In this document: in pieces, positions 34,315 to 43,533 of the stretch
Position numbering within the stretch: position 1 is the first letter of the stretch
Layout of the letters: every line of letters starts with the position of its first letter
Assembly (NCBI GenBank): GCA_965658025.1
Contig: CBFHQL010000005.1
Coordinates: forward strand, 1 to 64,000
DNA: 64,000 nucleotides
Direction: 5' to 3'
Origin: UBA3537 sp965658025
Lineage (GTDB): Bacteria; Bacteroidota; Bacteroidia; Flavobacteriales; Flavobacteriaceae
The notes under the pieces: generated by a model
What the model was told of the DNA's origin: nothing
Database searches by the model: none
Seen by the model: the letters and a program-made list of their open reading frames with translations, nothing else
Translations under genes and position numbers: made by a program

Positions 34315-35670
34315 ATGTCAAACGACATTCGAATAAAAAAAGGTCTGGATATCAAATTAGTAGGAGGAGCTGCGCTGAATAAAACCAACGCTATTAAAAG
34401 CAATTTTTACACGATTCGACCTGAAGACTTCCACGGTGTAACACCAAAATTATTAGTTAAAGTAGGTCAAAAAATAAAAGCTGGAGAAGCTGTATTTTTT
34501 GATAAATCCAATGAAGATATCAAGTTTGTTTCTCCTGTTTCTGGAGAAATAATTGAGATTTCTCGCGGTGAAAAACGTCGTATTTTGGAGATTAAAATCA
34601 AAGCAGACAAAGATTTAAGCTTTAACGAACACAAAAAATTTGAGCTTGGAAGTGCAAAAGCAGATGAAATCAAAACATTGTTACTTGCTTCTGGTTGTTG
34701 GCCGTTTATCAAGCAACGCCCTTATGCAATAATTGCAGATCCTAGCCGTACTCCAAAATCTATTTTTGTTTCGGCACGTGCAACTGCACCACTTGCAGCG
34801 GATTACAACTATACGCTCAAAGGAAAGGAAGCAGAATTACAAGCAGCAGTTACAGCTTTATCGAAACTTACAGACGGCAAGGTACATGTTGGCGTATCAA
34901 AAGATGCACACTCTCCTTTTACCAATTTAGAAGACATCAAAACACACAGAGTTTCTGGACCACACCCCTCTGGGAATGTGGGCACTTTGATCAATAAAAT
35001 TGACCCTATCAACAAAGGCGAAGTTGTTTGGACAGTAGCTCCTCAAGACTTGGTGATTATTGGAGAATTGTTGCTAACGGGTAAATTCAATGCCGAGCGA
35101 GTTGTGGCTATGGTAGGTTCTCAAATAGAGCAACCTCGCTATTTGGTTACGCGTATAGGAAGTGAAGTTGCGACAATGATTTACGATAGAGGCATACAAA
35201 AAGATGCACATGCACGAATCATTTCCGGGAACGTACTTACTGGAAAAGAAATAAAACCTGATGGATATTTGGATTACTACAGCGATATTATTTCGGTTAT
35301 TCCTGAGGGCGATGATTACGAATTTTTTGGTTGGAACAAACCAGTGTTCAATAAGGTTTCTACCTCACGCGCACTCACATTTTCTTGGTTAACACCAAAC
35401 AAAAAATTTGATTTGAATACAAATACAAACGGAGAACACAGGGCTTTTGTAATAACAGGATCTTATGAAGAAGTTTTCCCTTTGGATATTTATCCAATGC
35501 AAATCCTAAAAGCGTGCATGTACAAAGATCTTGATGAAATGGAAGCTTTAGGAATGTACGAAGTAGCGCCAGAAGATTTTGCGCTTACCGAGTTTGTTTG
35601 TGTTTCCAAGCAACCACATCAGAAAATAATAAGAGAAGGATTAGATTTAATGATTAAAGAAATTGGATAG
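34315..35670 (+). CDS. nqrA: Na+-translocating NADH:quinone oxidoreductase subunit A
   Basis: NqrA is the cytoplasmic subunit of the six-subunit sodium pump that oxidises NADH and reduces quinone. The 451 residues include the family start (KKGLDIKLVGGA), the RnfC-like barrel-sandwich PEDFHGVTPKLLVKVG, and the C-terminal MYEVAPEDFALTEFVC. It lacks cofactor cysteines, as expected. It is first of the operon nqrABCDEF, with apbE downstream for covalent flavin loading. Na+-NQR in place of proton-pumping complex I points to a marine or sodium-based energetic lifestyle. Confidence 0.96.
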   Translation: MSNDIRIKKGLDIKLVGGAALNKTNAIKSNFYTIRPEDFHGVTPKLLVKVGQKIKAGEAVFFDKSNEDIKFVSPVSGEIIEISRGEKRRILEIKIKADKDLSFNEHKKFELGSAKADEIKTLLLASGCWPFIKQRPYAIIADPSRTPKSIFVSARATAPLAADYNYTLKGKEAELQAAVTALSKLTDGKVHVGVSKDAHSPFTNLEDIKTHRVSGPHPSGNVGTLINKIDPINKGEVVWTVAPQDLVIIGELLLTGKFNAERVVAMVGSQIEQPRYLVTRIGSEVATMIYDRGIQKDAHARIISGNVLTGKEIKPDGYLDYYSDIISVIPEGDDYEFFGWNKPVFNKVSTSRALTFSWLTPNKKFDLNTNTNGEHRAFVITGSYEEVFPLDIYPMQILKACMYKDLDEMEALGMYEVAPEDFALTEFVCVSKQPHQKIIREGLDLMIKEIG

Positions 35671-35708
35671 CAATCCACTTTCAAAGTAAAATGAATAACA
35701 CTAATTAA

Positions 35709-37001
35709 ATGGGTTTAAAATCAAACTTACACAATCTTAAAGAAAAATATAAAGGAACCAAAATGGCACCTGCTTTTAATGCCATTCANNNNNNNNNNNN
35801 NNNNNNNNNNNNNNNNNNNNNNNNNNNNNNNNNNNNNNNNNNNNNNNNNNNNNNNNNNNNNNNNNNNNNNNNNNNNNNNNNNNNNNATTTACCAAATGAA
35901 ACCACTCACGGCGGTACACACATTAAAGCAGCCGATGATTTGAAGCGTACCATGAATACAGTCATCATGGCTATGGTGCCTTGCCTTATTTTTGGTATGT
36001 TTAATGCAGGCTACCAACACCATCTTGCTTTGGGTACTATTGAAGCAGCCGAAGGGTTTTTAGGATCAACATTCTGGACTTGGGATAATTTAGTCGTTGG
36101 AATATGGAAAGTGTTGCCACTTGTTGTAGTTTCATATGGTGTAGGCTTACTTATTGAATTTATTTTTGCGGTCATCAAAGGGCATGAAGTTGAAGAGGGG
36201 TATTTGGTAACAGGGATGCTTGTACCACTTATCGTACCAGTAGACCTTCCTTTGTGGATGTTAGCAGTAGCGGTTGCTTTTGGAGTAGTCATTGGAAAAG
36301 AAGTTTTTGGTGGAACTGGAATGAATATTTTGAATCCAGCACTTACCATTCGAGCATTCTTATTTTTTGCCTATCCTACATGGATGAGTGGTGATAAGGT
36401 TTGGGTACATGGTGCCGTAGAGCGCGCTGGAACTGCAGATGCTATTTCTGGTGAAACTATTTTGGGAAGTTATGCCCAAAGTCAAGACGTGGTCTACAAT
36501 TATGCTGATATGTTCTATGGTTTAATTCCGGGTTCAATTGGAGAGACTTCAAAATTATTAATCATTTTTGGTGCCCTTTTCCTCATCTTTACAAAAGTGG
36601 GTAGTTGGCGCATTATGTTGAGTACCATTATAGGTGCCCTTGCCATGGGACTTATTTTTAATGGTGTAGTCGATGCAGGTATCATAACAACTTCAAGTAA
36701 ATTTTACGGATTGATGAGTGTTCCTTTTTGGCAACACCTTATTATAGGAAGTATCCTTTTTGGTGCGGTATATATGGCCACAGATCCTGTAACTGCTGCA
36801 CAAACCAATAAGGGTAAATGGATTTACGGATTCCTAATTGGGTTTATTTCGATTATGATTCGCGTATTCAACCCAGCATATCCAGAAGGTGTTTTCTTGG
36901 CTATATTGTTGATGAATGTTTTTGCACCAACAATTGATCACTACGTGGTTCAAGGAAATGTAAAGAAAAGAATGAAACGTCTAAAAGTTAAAACGGCATA
37001 A
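35709..37001 (+). CDS. nqrB: Na+-NQR subunit B, interrupted by an N run
   Basis: This membrane subunit binds one covalent FMN and contributes to the Na+ path. The frame gives 430 residues, of which 34 are unknown because of N at 35789-35886. About ten transmembrane segments are visible. Between FNAI and LPN the homologues I recall have only some five residues, so the true protein is probably near 400. The FMN-attachment segment reads DAISGET (Thr codon 36456-36458), where SGAT is the usual form. GKEVFGGTGMNILNPAL is well conserved. Confidence 0.92.
   Translation: MGLKSNLHNLKEKYKGTKMAPAFNAIXXXXXXXXXXXXXXXXXXXXXXXXXXXXXXXXXXLPNETTHGGTHIKAADDLKRTMNTVIMAMVPCLIFGMFNAGYQHHLALGTIEAAEGFLGSTFWTWDNLVVGIWKVLPLVVVSYGVGLLIEFIFAVIKGHEVEEGYLVTGMLVPLIVPVDLPLWMLAVAVAFGVVIGKEVFGGTGMNILNPALTIRAFLFFAYPTWMSGDKVWVHGAVERAGTADAISGETILGSYAQSQDVVYNYADMFYGLIPGSIGETSKLLIIFGALFLIFTKVGSWRIMLSTIIGALAMGLIFNGVVDAGIITTSSKFYGLMSVPFWQHLIIGSILFGAVYMATDPVTAAQTNKGKWIYGFLIGFISIMIRVFNPAYPEGVFLAILLMNVFAPTIDHYVVQGNVKKRMKRLKVKTA
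35789..35886. other. Assembly gap (98 N) inside nqrB
   Basis: The gap preserves the reading frame but appears longer than the sequence missing. The flanking partial codons (CA- before, -AT after) suit His and Tyr, which fit the short linker expected in flavobacterial NqrB. Confidence 0.9.
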
Positions 37002-37005
37002 TATT

Positions 37006-37764
37006 ATGAGTACCAACACAGAATCAAATAAATATACCATACTATTCGCCATAGGCATGGTCGTTATTGTAGGATCGCTTTTGGCTTTTACTGCATCTTC
37101 TTTGAAGCCTAATATCAAAGAAAATGAGCGCATGGAAAAGCAACAAAACATACTGTATGCCATGGGGGTCAATGAAAACGGTGCCAGTGATATAGTATTT
37201 GTAAGTACAGATAAAGTAGCCGAAGAATTCTCGAAATACATTTCGAAACAACTGGTTGTAGACGCTAGCGGTAATGCTGTAGAAAACAACGAAGCATACC
37301 TCATTGATGTCAAAAAAGAGCAAGCCAAAGCAAAGAATGGTCAGACTAGAGCGTTACCACTTTTTGTGGGAGAAAAAGAAGGACAAACGTTTTACATTGC
37401 ACCCATTCGTGGGAAAGGACTTTGGGATGCGATTTGGGGCTATATAGCAATGGACGAAAATATGGTGATTCAAGGTGCATATTTTGACCACAAAGGAGAA
37501 ACTCCAGGCCTTGGTGCCAATATCAAGCAACGTTATTTTATGGACGATTTTTATGGTGAAAAACTGCTCACTGAATCTGGAGAATTCAAAGGAATCACAG
37601 TAGCAAAAGGGAATAATGATCCTAAAAATCTAATTAAAGACGATTATGAAGTTGATGCACTCGCTGGAGCCACAATTACTGGTGACGGTGTTTCAGCAAT
37701 GATCAAGTCGGATTTAAAATTGTACTTGCCCTATTTTAAAAACCTAAAAAATCAATTGAATTAA
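37006..37764 (+). CDS. nqrC: Na+-NQR subunit C
   Basis: The subunit has one N-terminal transmembrane helix (about 8-28) and a periplasmic FMN-binding domain; 252 residues. The flavinylation motif DALAGATIT places the covalent FMN on Thr223, close to Thr225 of the Vibrio enzyme. The preceding GETPGLGANI loop is typical. The gene starts four bases after nqrB, and nqrD follows after one base. ApbE (40934-41896) would attach the FMN. Confidence 0.96.
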   Translation: MSTNTESNKYTILFAIGMVVIVGSLLAFTASSLKPNIKENERMEKQQNILYAMGVNENGASDIVFVSTDKVAEEFSKYISKQLVVDASGNAVENNEAYLIDVKKEQAKAKNGQTRALPLFVGEKEGQTFYIAPIRGKGLWDAIWGYIAMDENMVIQGAYFDHKGETPGLGANIKQRYFMDDFYGEKLLTESGEFKGITVAKGNNDPKNLIKDDYEVDALAGATITGDGVSAMIKSDLKLYLPYFKNLKNQLN

Positions 37765-37765
37765 T

Positions 37766-38410
37766 ATGGGACTACTTTCAAAAAAAGATGCTAAGTTAAT
37801 TACTGACCCCTTAGCAGATAACAACCCAATCACAATACAAGTCTTAGGAATTTGTTCTGCGCTCGCAATTACAGCAGAGCTAAAAGCATCTTTAGTGATG
37901 GGGATCGCAGTACTCTTCGTTTTGGGTATTGGAAATGTTGTAATATCACTCATTAGAAACATTATTCCTTCTAAAATTAGAATTATTGTTCAACTTATTG
38001 TAGTCGCTTCATTAGTTATTATTGTAGATCAAGTTCTCAAAGCATTTGCCTACGAACTAAGCAAAACCCTATCCGTATTTGTAGGGTTGATTATTACAAA
38101 CTGTATCATTATGGGACGATTCGAGGCGTTTGCATTGGGTAACGGACCATGGAAAGCATTTTTGGACGGAATCGGTAATGCTTTTGGATATGCCGTTATC
38201 CTTTTAATTGTCGGATTCTTTAGAGAACTTTTGGGTTCTGGAACTTTATTTGGAATCCCTGTACTCGGAGATCCAATTGAAAAAACAGGACTTTACGCTA
38301 CGGGCTACGAAAACAATGGATTTATGCTCATGCCTCCAATGGCGCTTATTATTGTAGGGCTTATCATTTGGGTACAACGTAGTAGAAATAAAGCACTAAT
38401 TGAAGATTAA
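37766..38410 (+). CDS. nqrD: Na+-NQR subunit D
   Basis: A 214-residue integral membrane subunit with six helices. ALGVCSALAITAELK-like text here reads LGICSALAITAELK and carries the conserved Cys that, with NqrE, holds the intramembrane iron centre; VGLIITNCIIMGRFEAFA carries the second Cys. It forms a pseudo-symmetric pair with NqrE and takes part in Na+ transfer. Confidence 0.96.
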   Translation: MGLLSKKDAKLITDPLADNNPITIQVLGICSALAITAELKASLVMGIAVLFVLGIGNVVISLIRNIIPSKIRIIVQLIVVASLVIIVDQVLKAFAYELSKTLSVFVGLIITNCIIMGRFEAFALGNGPWKAFLDGIGNAFGYAVILLIVGFFRELLGSGTLFGIPVLGDPIEKTGLYATGYENNGFMLMPPMALIIVGLIIWVQRSRNKALIED

Positions 38411-38442
38411 AATATTTTACAAAAGAACTTAAACAAAAAACA

Positions 38443-39168
38443 ATGATAGAACACATCGAATTATTTTTTAAATCCATTTTTATTGATAATATGGTGTTTG
38501 CCGTGTTTTTGGGGATGTGCTCATATTTAGCGGTGTCCAAAAAGGTAGCAACTGCTGTAGGATTGGGTGCTGCTGTGATTTTTGTACTTGCCATAACAGT
38601 CCCTCTAAACTGGTTATTAGATCAATATTTATTACAACCAGGCGCATTGTCTTGGTTAGGTGAGGATTTTGCAGATTACGATTTAGGATTTCTCTCTTTT
38701 ATCATGTTTATTGCAACCATTGCAACTATGGTACAATTGGTTGAAATTATTGTAGAGAAATTTTCACCATCTTTGTACAACTCTCTAGGCATATTTTTAC
38801 CACTTATCGCTGTTAACTGTGCCATCTTAGGGGGTTCTTTGTTTATGCAATCTCGTGAAATCGAAACTTTTGGATTAGCTGTAAACTATGGTGTTTCGTC
38901 TGGAATCGGTTGGTTTTTAGCCATATTAGCTATTGCTTCAATTAGAGAAAAAATTAGATATTCAAATATACCTGGACCATTAAGAGGTCTCGGAATTACA
39001 TTTATTGTGACTGGCCTCATGGGTATAGGATTCCTTAGTTTTGGAGGTATGCTTACCGGAGGAGATGAAGCGCCCACAGAAGCCAAAGAAACGGTCAAAA
39101 TAGAAAGCGTAGAGCCAGTCTTAGAACAAGAAAAAGAAATTGTAACCATTACTAAATCAGAAAATTAA
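38443..39168 (+). CDS. nqrE: Na+-NQR subunit E with acidic C-terminal extension
   Basis: The 241 residues comprise a six-helix membrane core like NqrD, with the paired Cys segments FLGMCSYLAVSKK and LIAVNCAILGG that hold the [2Fe-2S] centre shared with NqrD. The core matches the roughly 200-residue Vibrio subunit. About 40 extra C-terminal residues are rich in Glu, Lys and Thr and look disordered. I recall similar tails in related Bacteroidota; their function is unknown. Confidence 0.95.
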   Translation: MIEHIELFFKSIFIDNMVFAVFLGMCSYLAVSKKVATAVGLGAAVIFVLAITVPLNWLLDQYLLQPGALSWLGEDFADYDLGFLSFIMFIATIATMVQLVEIIVEKFSPSLYNSLGIFLPLIAVNCAILGGSLFMQSREIETFGLAVNYGVSSGIGWFLAILAIASIREKIRYSNIPGPLRGLGITFIVTGLMGIGFLSFGGMLTGGDEAPTEAKETVKIESVEPVLEQEKEIVTITKSEN

Positions 39169-39169
39169 C

Positions 39170-40480
39170 ATGATTATTTTAGCTGCTGGAACAACTGGAA
39201 CTGTCATTGCTACCGTCGTAGCATTCCTAGTAATTTCCTTACTTCTTATTAGTATATTGTTGTTTGTAAAACAAAAATTATCACCCTCAGGACCAGTCAA
39301 AATCTTGATTAATGGTGAACGAGAAATTGAGGTCTCTTCAGGGGGAACCTTGTTATCTACTTTAGGAAACCAAAAAATATTTTTGCCCTCTGCATGTGGA
39401 GGAGGAGGAACCTGTATTCAGTGTGAATGCCACGTATTATCAGGTGGTGGAGAAGCATTGCCTACCGAAACACCTCATTTCTCGAGAAAAGAACTGCAAA
39501 GTGGTGCGCGCTTGTCCTGCCAAGTAAAAGTAAAACAGGACATGGAAATCTCTATTCCAGAAGAAGTTTTTGGGATAAAAAAATGGGAAGCTACTGTTGT
39601 TAGAAACTACAATGTTGCCTCGTTTATCAAAGAATTTGTGGTTGAAATTCCAGAAGATATGGGCTACAAAGCTGGTGGATATATTCAAATTGAAATACCA
39701 GCATGTGAAATCAACTACAAAGACATCGATATCACAGCGCATCCTGAAGAACACGACGATCCAAAAAAATTCCAAGCAGAGTGGGACAAGTTTGGACTAT
39801 GGCCTCTAACAATGAAAAATACAGAAACCGTAGAACGTGCCTATTCTATGGCTTCATACCCAGCCGAGGGCCGCGAGATTATGCTAAATGTACGTATAGC
39901 AACACCGCCATGGGACCGATCAAAAAATGCATGGATGGATGTAAATCCAGGTGTAGCTTCATCTTATATTTTTGCACAAAAGCCGGGCGATAAAGTAACC
40001 ATTTCTGGTCCTTACGGCGAATTTTTCATCAATGAAAGTGAGTCAGAAATGCTTTACGTTGGTGGTGGTGCAGGAATGGCGCCAATGCGTTCGCACCTTT
40101 ATCACTTATTTAAAACTTTGAAAACGGGGCGCAAAGTAACCTATTGGTATGGTGGTCGATCTAAGAGAGAATTATTCTATCTAGATCACTTCAAGCAACT
40201 AGAAAACGAATTTCCTAATTTCAAATTTTATCTTGCACTTTCTGAACCATTAGAGGAAGATAACTGGAAAGTCAAAGAAAATATAGATGCACCAGGAGAT
40301 GGTTTTGTTGGATTTATTCACAATTGTGTCATCGATAATTATTTGAATCATCATGAATCTCCAGAGGATATTGAACTTTATTTCTGTGGGCCACCACTAA
40401 TGAATAAAGCCGTCCAAAAAATGGGTGAAGATTTTGGAATTCCAGATGAACACATCCGATTTGACGATTTTGGAGGATAA
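39170..40480 (+). CDS. nqrF: Na+-NQR subunit F, NADH-oxidising subunit
   Basis: This subunit takes electrons from NADH. The 436 residues comprise an N-terminal transmembrane helix (about 10-33), a [2Fe-2S] ferredoxin domain with Cys76, Cys82, Cys85 and Cys117, and a ferredoxin-reductase module. In the module RAYSMASYP binds FAD, VGGGAGMAPMRSHL the pyridine nucleotide, and the C-terminal YFCGPPLM plus DDFGG close the active site. It is the last gene before a terminator at 40503-40532. Confidence 0.97.
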   Translation: MIILAAGTTGTVIATVVAFLVISLLLISILLFVKQKLSPSGPVKILINGEREIEVSSGGTLLSTLGNQKIFLPSACGGGGTCIQCECHVLSGGGEALPTETPHFSRKELQSGARLSCQVKVKQDMEISIPEEVFGIKKWEATVVRNYNVASFIKEFVVEIPEDMGYKAGGYIQIEIPACEINYKDIDITAHPEEHDDPKKFQAEWDKFGLWPLTMKNTETVERAYSMASYPAEGREIMLNVRIATPPWDRSKNAWMDVNPGVASSYIFAQKPGDKVTISGPYGEFFINESESEMLYVGGGAGMAPMRSHLYHLFKTLKTGRKVTYWYGGRSKRELFYLDHFKQLENEFPNFKFYLALSEPLEEDNWKVKENIDAPGDGFVGFIHNCVIDNYLNHHESPEDIELYFCGPPLMNKAVQKMGEDFGIPDEHIRFDDFGG

Positions 40481-40502
40481 AAATTTATCGTTCTATTAAC
40501 TA

Positions 40503-40532
40503 AAAAAGCTCAACATGTCTGTTGGGCTTTTT
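40503..40532 (+). terminator. Terminator after nqrF
   Basis: A 13-bp stem (40503-40515 with 40520-40532, one G-U pair) with loop TGTC and a T-rich 3' arm. It ends 13 bases before the next start codon, so the following two genes are either read through or begin at a promoter inside the hairpin. Confidence 0.7.
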
Positions 40533-40545
40533 GTATTTTTACACC

Positions 40546-40923
40546 ATGTCAAAGCCACTCACAAAACAAGAACTACACAATTTGGGGATGAACCATGTAG
40601 GTAAGGATTTGGAGTCTAGAGGATTCGAATTTGTGGCCATCAATAGTAAATTGAAAAAACACCCACAATTTGTGTGTATTGATAAGAACAATCAATATTT
40701 TTTTGTGATTGTCCGCGTAGTCAAACTGCCAGAAAATCCAAATAATTACGATGTAGTTTGGATGGAAACATTTAAGAAACACGCTTTTGAAAAAGAAGCA
40801 AAAGTACTTTATGCTGGTGTAGCTGTTGGAAATCCTAATGGCGAAAATTTGCCAATATACCTCAATGAAGAATACTTAATTGAATACAATGGTATTCAGG
40901 TCATCGAATCTAACATGAACTAA
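40546..40923 (+). CDS. Small conserved protein between nqrF and apbE
   Basis: This 125-residue soluble protein starts at the ATG at 40546 (MSKPLTKQELHNLGM); the open frame extends eight codons further into the terminator stem and is not used. It has a mixed alpha/beta layout (RGFEFVAINSKLKKHPQFVCID, YFFVIVRVV, AKVLYAGVAVG) like a small nuclease-type or substrate-binding fold, without catalytic signature I can name. Homologues in this position are often labelled NqrF by context; it has no ferredoxin cysteines and no flavin motif, so that label is wrong. Position suggests a role in Nqr assembly or flavinylation; unproven. Confidence 0.75.
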   Translation: MSKPLTKQELHNLGMNHVGKDLESRGFEFVAINSKLKKHPQFVCIDKNNQYFFVIVRVVKLPENPNNYDVVWMETFKKHAFEKEAKVLYAGVAVGNPNGENLPIYLNEEYLIEYNGIQVIESNMN

Positions 40924-40933
40924 TCAAACCAAA

Positions 40934-41896
40934 ATGAAAAATCTGACTTTTCTTGTTTTATTACTGTTTATTTCTTGTCAAGATAATACTTCACAACAGC
41001 GAAATTCTGGTGCTGTTTTCGGTACAACATACACCATAATTTATGACAGTACAGAAAATTTACAGGATGAATTCGATCAGATTTTTGATGACATCAACCG
41101 CTCAATGTCTACGTATATACCAAATTCGATTATATCCGAAGTAAATCGAAACAGAACGACAAAAATTGATACGCAGTTCAAAACTGTTTTTGAGGCATCA
41201 AAGGTAGTTTATAGACAAACTGATGGACGTTTTGACCCCACCATTGGCGCTGTAGTCAATGCATGGGATTTTGGCCCAGAGGGAAAAATTGAACAATTGG
41301 ATAGTCTAAAAATTAAGTCGTTAATGCAGTCTGTTGGACTCGATCAGGTTTCAATTGAAGGGTTTGACATTACAAAACCAAAGGCCACAAGAATAGATTT
41401 TAATGCTATCGCAAAGGGATATGCAGTCGATAGGATAGGCCAATTTTTGAAGAGCAAAAAGGTTGCTAATTTTTTGGTCGAAATTGGTGGAGAAATAGTT
41501 TGCTATGGTTTAAACTCCACCAAAAACACGCCATGGAATATTGGTATTCAAAACCCCAACACCGATAGTGCTATTCCTTTTTTAGACACAGTCGTTCTAA
41601 ACAACGAAGCCATGGCAACTTCAGGCACCTATAGAAAATATAAAATAGATGAACATGGGCGGCGCTATACCCATATCATTGATACAAAAACGGGGTATCC
41701 AAGCCGGACCAATATCCTGAGTGTTTCTGTCATCGCCAAAAATTGTATGATTGCTGATGCCTATGCTACAGCCCTTCAAACTATGGGTATTAAGGAGATA
41801 TCAAAATTTTTAAAAAATCACCCTGAACTTAAAGTTCATATTATTTTTGAAAATGAAAATAAAGAACTTGAGTTTAAATCGTTTAATGGATTTTAA
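40934..41896 (+). CDS. apbE: FAD:protein FMN transferase, lipoprotein
   Basis: ApbE takes FMN from FAD and attaches it to the Thr of NqrB and NqrC. The 320 residues start with a lipoprotein signal (LLLFISC, lipid Cys15), placing the enzyme on the periplasmic side where the NqrC domain lies. Conserved text includes YRQTDGRFDPTIGAVVNAWDFG, IDFNAIAKGYAVDRIG and the Mg2+-binding MIADAYATALQTMG. It lies ten bases after the small companion gene, at the end of the nqr cluster. Confidence 0.94.
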   Translation: MKNLTFLVLLLFISCQDNTSQQRNSGAVFGTTYTIIYDSTENLQDEFDQIFDDINRSMSTYIPNSIISEVNRNRTTKIDTQFKTVFEASKVVYRQTDGRFDPTIGAVVNAWDFGPEGKIEQLDSLKIKSLMQSVGLDQVSIEGFDITKPKATRIDFNAIAKGYAVDRIGQFLKSKKVANFLVEIGGEIVCYGLNSTKNTPWNIGIQNPNTDSAIPFLDTVVLNNEAMATSGTYRKYKIDEHGRRYTHIIDTKTGYPSRTNILSVSVIAKNCMIADAYATALQTMGIKEISKFLKNHPELKVHIIFENENKELEFKSFNGF

Positions 41897-41899
41897 ACG

Positions 41900-42694
41900 T
41901 TAATGGGTAACCGCAATTTTTTTCTTGAGTAGAATACTTTCATGGATGTGATCCCAAAGAACTAAGCGGTGATTCAATGCTTGTTTTGCTACTTCAAGTA
42001 CCTCATTCCATTTTTGGGTATCATTTCCACAAAGTGTTTCCACCATTTTAAGTGAAATTGGACCATGTTCATCACCATCAATTTCTATATGACGGTTCAA
42101 GTAATACAGCAATTTACTGTAACGATTATCGTCTTTGCTGGTTTTAGATTGTTGAATAATTTCCAAAAACATATCTGGAATCACATCTTCCCTTCCGAAG
42201 GTAAAAGCCGAAGCAATACAATGTTCTTTTCCACTTTTGATCACGTCAAATGTGAAATTGATAAATACACATATTTTATCATCCAGCTGATGTGTGTTTA
42301 ATGCAGTTTCAATGGAATCTCCTTGTTTTATTGAGCCGATAAATGCATTTATTTTCGAAGTGTCTGCTTGAATTTGATTCATCGCATCAATATACATTTC
42401 GAAATGGCTTTTGGCTTCGCCAAGTTCATTGACATCACTTTCTTCACCCATCACAATTTCATTAATAAATCGTGCTGCTTCCCCATATCCTTTTGGCGTC
42501 CAAGGCACACAGTTATTGGTCAATAAATTCTGAAGCGCTTTAAGTAAAGACATAAAATCCCATACTGCAAAAACATGAATTTCCATAAACTTTTTTACAT
42601 CGTCTATGGTTTCAAGAGTTTTGTACAATGGATGCTTATTGAGTTGTGTTCTCAAATCCGTGAGCTCTTGTTCTATGTGTTGAATGGGTTTCAT
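41900..42694 (-). CDS. DUF3050 family protein, haem-oxygenase-like fold
   Basis: The 264-residue helical protein matches DUF3050 by recall (HPLYKTLETIDDVKKFMEIHVFAVWDFMSLLKALQ near the start). EIHVFAVWDFMSL supplies a conserved Glu-x-His pair and HIEIDGDEHGP another His/Glu/Asp cluster, the arrangement of haem-oxygenase-like diiron oxidases. No substrate is known. The start overlaps map by four bases, so the two are coupled; the reason is not clear. Confidence 0.8.
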   Translation of the reverse strand: MKPIQHIEQELTDLRTQLNKHPLYKTLETIDDVKKFMEIHVFAVWDFMSLLKALQNLLTNNCVPWTPKGYGEAARFINEIVMGEESDVNELGEAKSHFEMYIDAMNQIQADTSKINAFIGSIKQGDSIETALNTHQLDDKICVFINFTFDVIKSGKEHCIASAFTFGREDVIPDMFLEIIQQSKTSKDDNRYSKLLYYLNRHIEIDGDEHGPISLKMVETLCGNDTQKWNEVLEVAKQALNHRLVLWDHIHESILLKKKIAVTH

Positions 42695-43524
42695 AGGGTA
42701 TCGTTTTCTAATGGCTTTACTCTAAATTCTTTTTCTTCATTGGTTTCTATCCCAAGTGCCTCATTGATATATGCAAATGTTGATAACAATTCTGGTTTTC
42801 CGTCCACTAGTGCAATGTTGTGTTCAAAATGTGCGCTTGGCAAGTTGTCTTTTGTTGTGATGGTCCATCCATCGCTGTGCTGTTTGATGCGGTGTGTACC
42901 CATATTAATCATGGGTTCGATGGCAACAACCATACCATCCACAAATTTTTTGCCACGTCCCCGTCTTCCATAATTTGGCATTTCAGGTTCTTCGTGCATT
43001 ACACGTCCTAGCCCATGACCAACGAGTTCTCTTACCACACCATATCCAAAAGCTTCGCAGTAATTTTGAATAGCAAACCCTACATCGCCAACGCGATTAT
43101 TTTTTTTGAATGCTTTGATTCCTTCATAAAGCGATGCTTTGGTTACTTCCAAAAGTTTTTGGGTTTCTGATGAAATTTCACCCACAGCAAAGGTGTAGGC
43201 ATGATCGCCGTAAAATCCATTTTTTAGGGCCCCGCAGTCAATAGAAATGATATCACCTTCTTTTAGTGGCGTGTCGTTTGGAATACCATGAACAACTTGT
43301 TCATTTGGGCTCATGCAAAGTGTGTTTGGAAAATCGTAAAGCCCCAAAAAACCAGGTTCGGCCCCATGATCTCTGATGAACGTTTCTGCCAATGCATCGA
43401 GGTGTAAAGTTGTTATTCCAGGTTGAACCTCTGTGGCAAGCATCCCAAGTGTTTTGGATACTATAAGAGCACTCTCACGAATGAGTTCAATTTCTTCGGC
43501 AGTTTTTAAATTTAGCATCTTCAT
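42691..43524 (-). CDS. map: Methionine aminopeptidase type I
   Basis: The metalloenzyme removes N-terminal Met from new proteins. The chosen ATG at 43524 gives 277 residues; TTG at 43536 lies within the promoter spacer. ISIDCGALKNGFYGDHAYTF carries the two metal Asp residues, GHGLGRVMHEEPEMPNYG the metal and substrate His, and VVAIEPMI plus HFEHNIALV the Glu ligands. About 25 extra residues follow the usual end. A TATCTTTG -7 box (43534-43541) lies only nine bases upstream, so the mRNA may be almost leaderless. Confidence 0.95.
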   Translation of the reverse strand: MKMLNLKTAEEIELIRESALIVSKTLGMLATEVQPGITTLHLDALAETFIRDHGAEPGFLGLYDFPNTLCMSPNEQVVHGIPNDTPLKEGDIISIDCGALKNGFYGDHAYTFAVGEISSETQKLLEVTKASLYEGIKAFKKNNRVGDVGFAIQNYCEAFGYGVVRELVGHGLGRVMHEEPEMPNYGRRGRGKKFVDGMVVAIEPMINMGTHRIKQHSDGWTITTKDNLPSAHFEHNIALVDGKPELLSTFAYINEALGIETNEEKEFRVKPLENDTL

Positions 43525-43533
43525 TTGAAAGCA

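Noticed and set aside
40546..40923. Naming the gene after nqrF as a second NqrF
   Set aside because: It lacks the four ferredoxin cysteines and FAD/NAD motifs; only its position suggests a link.
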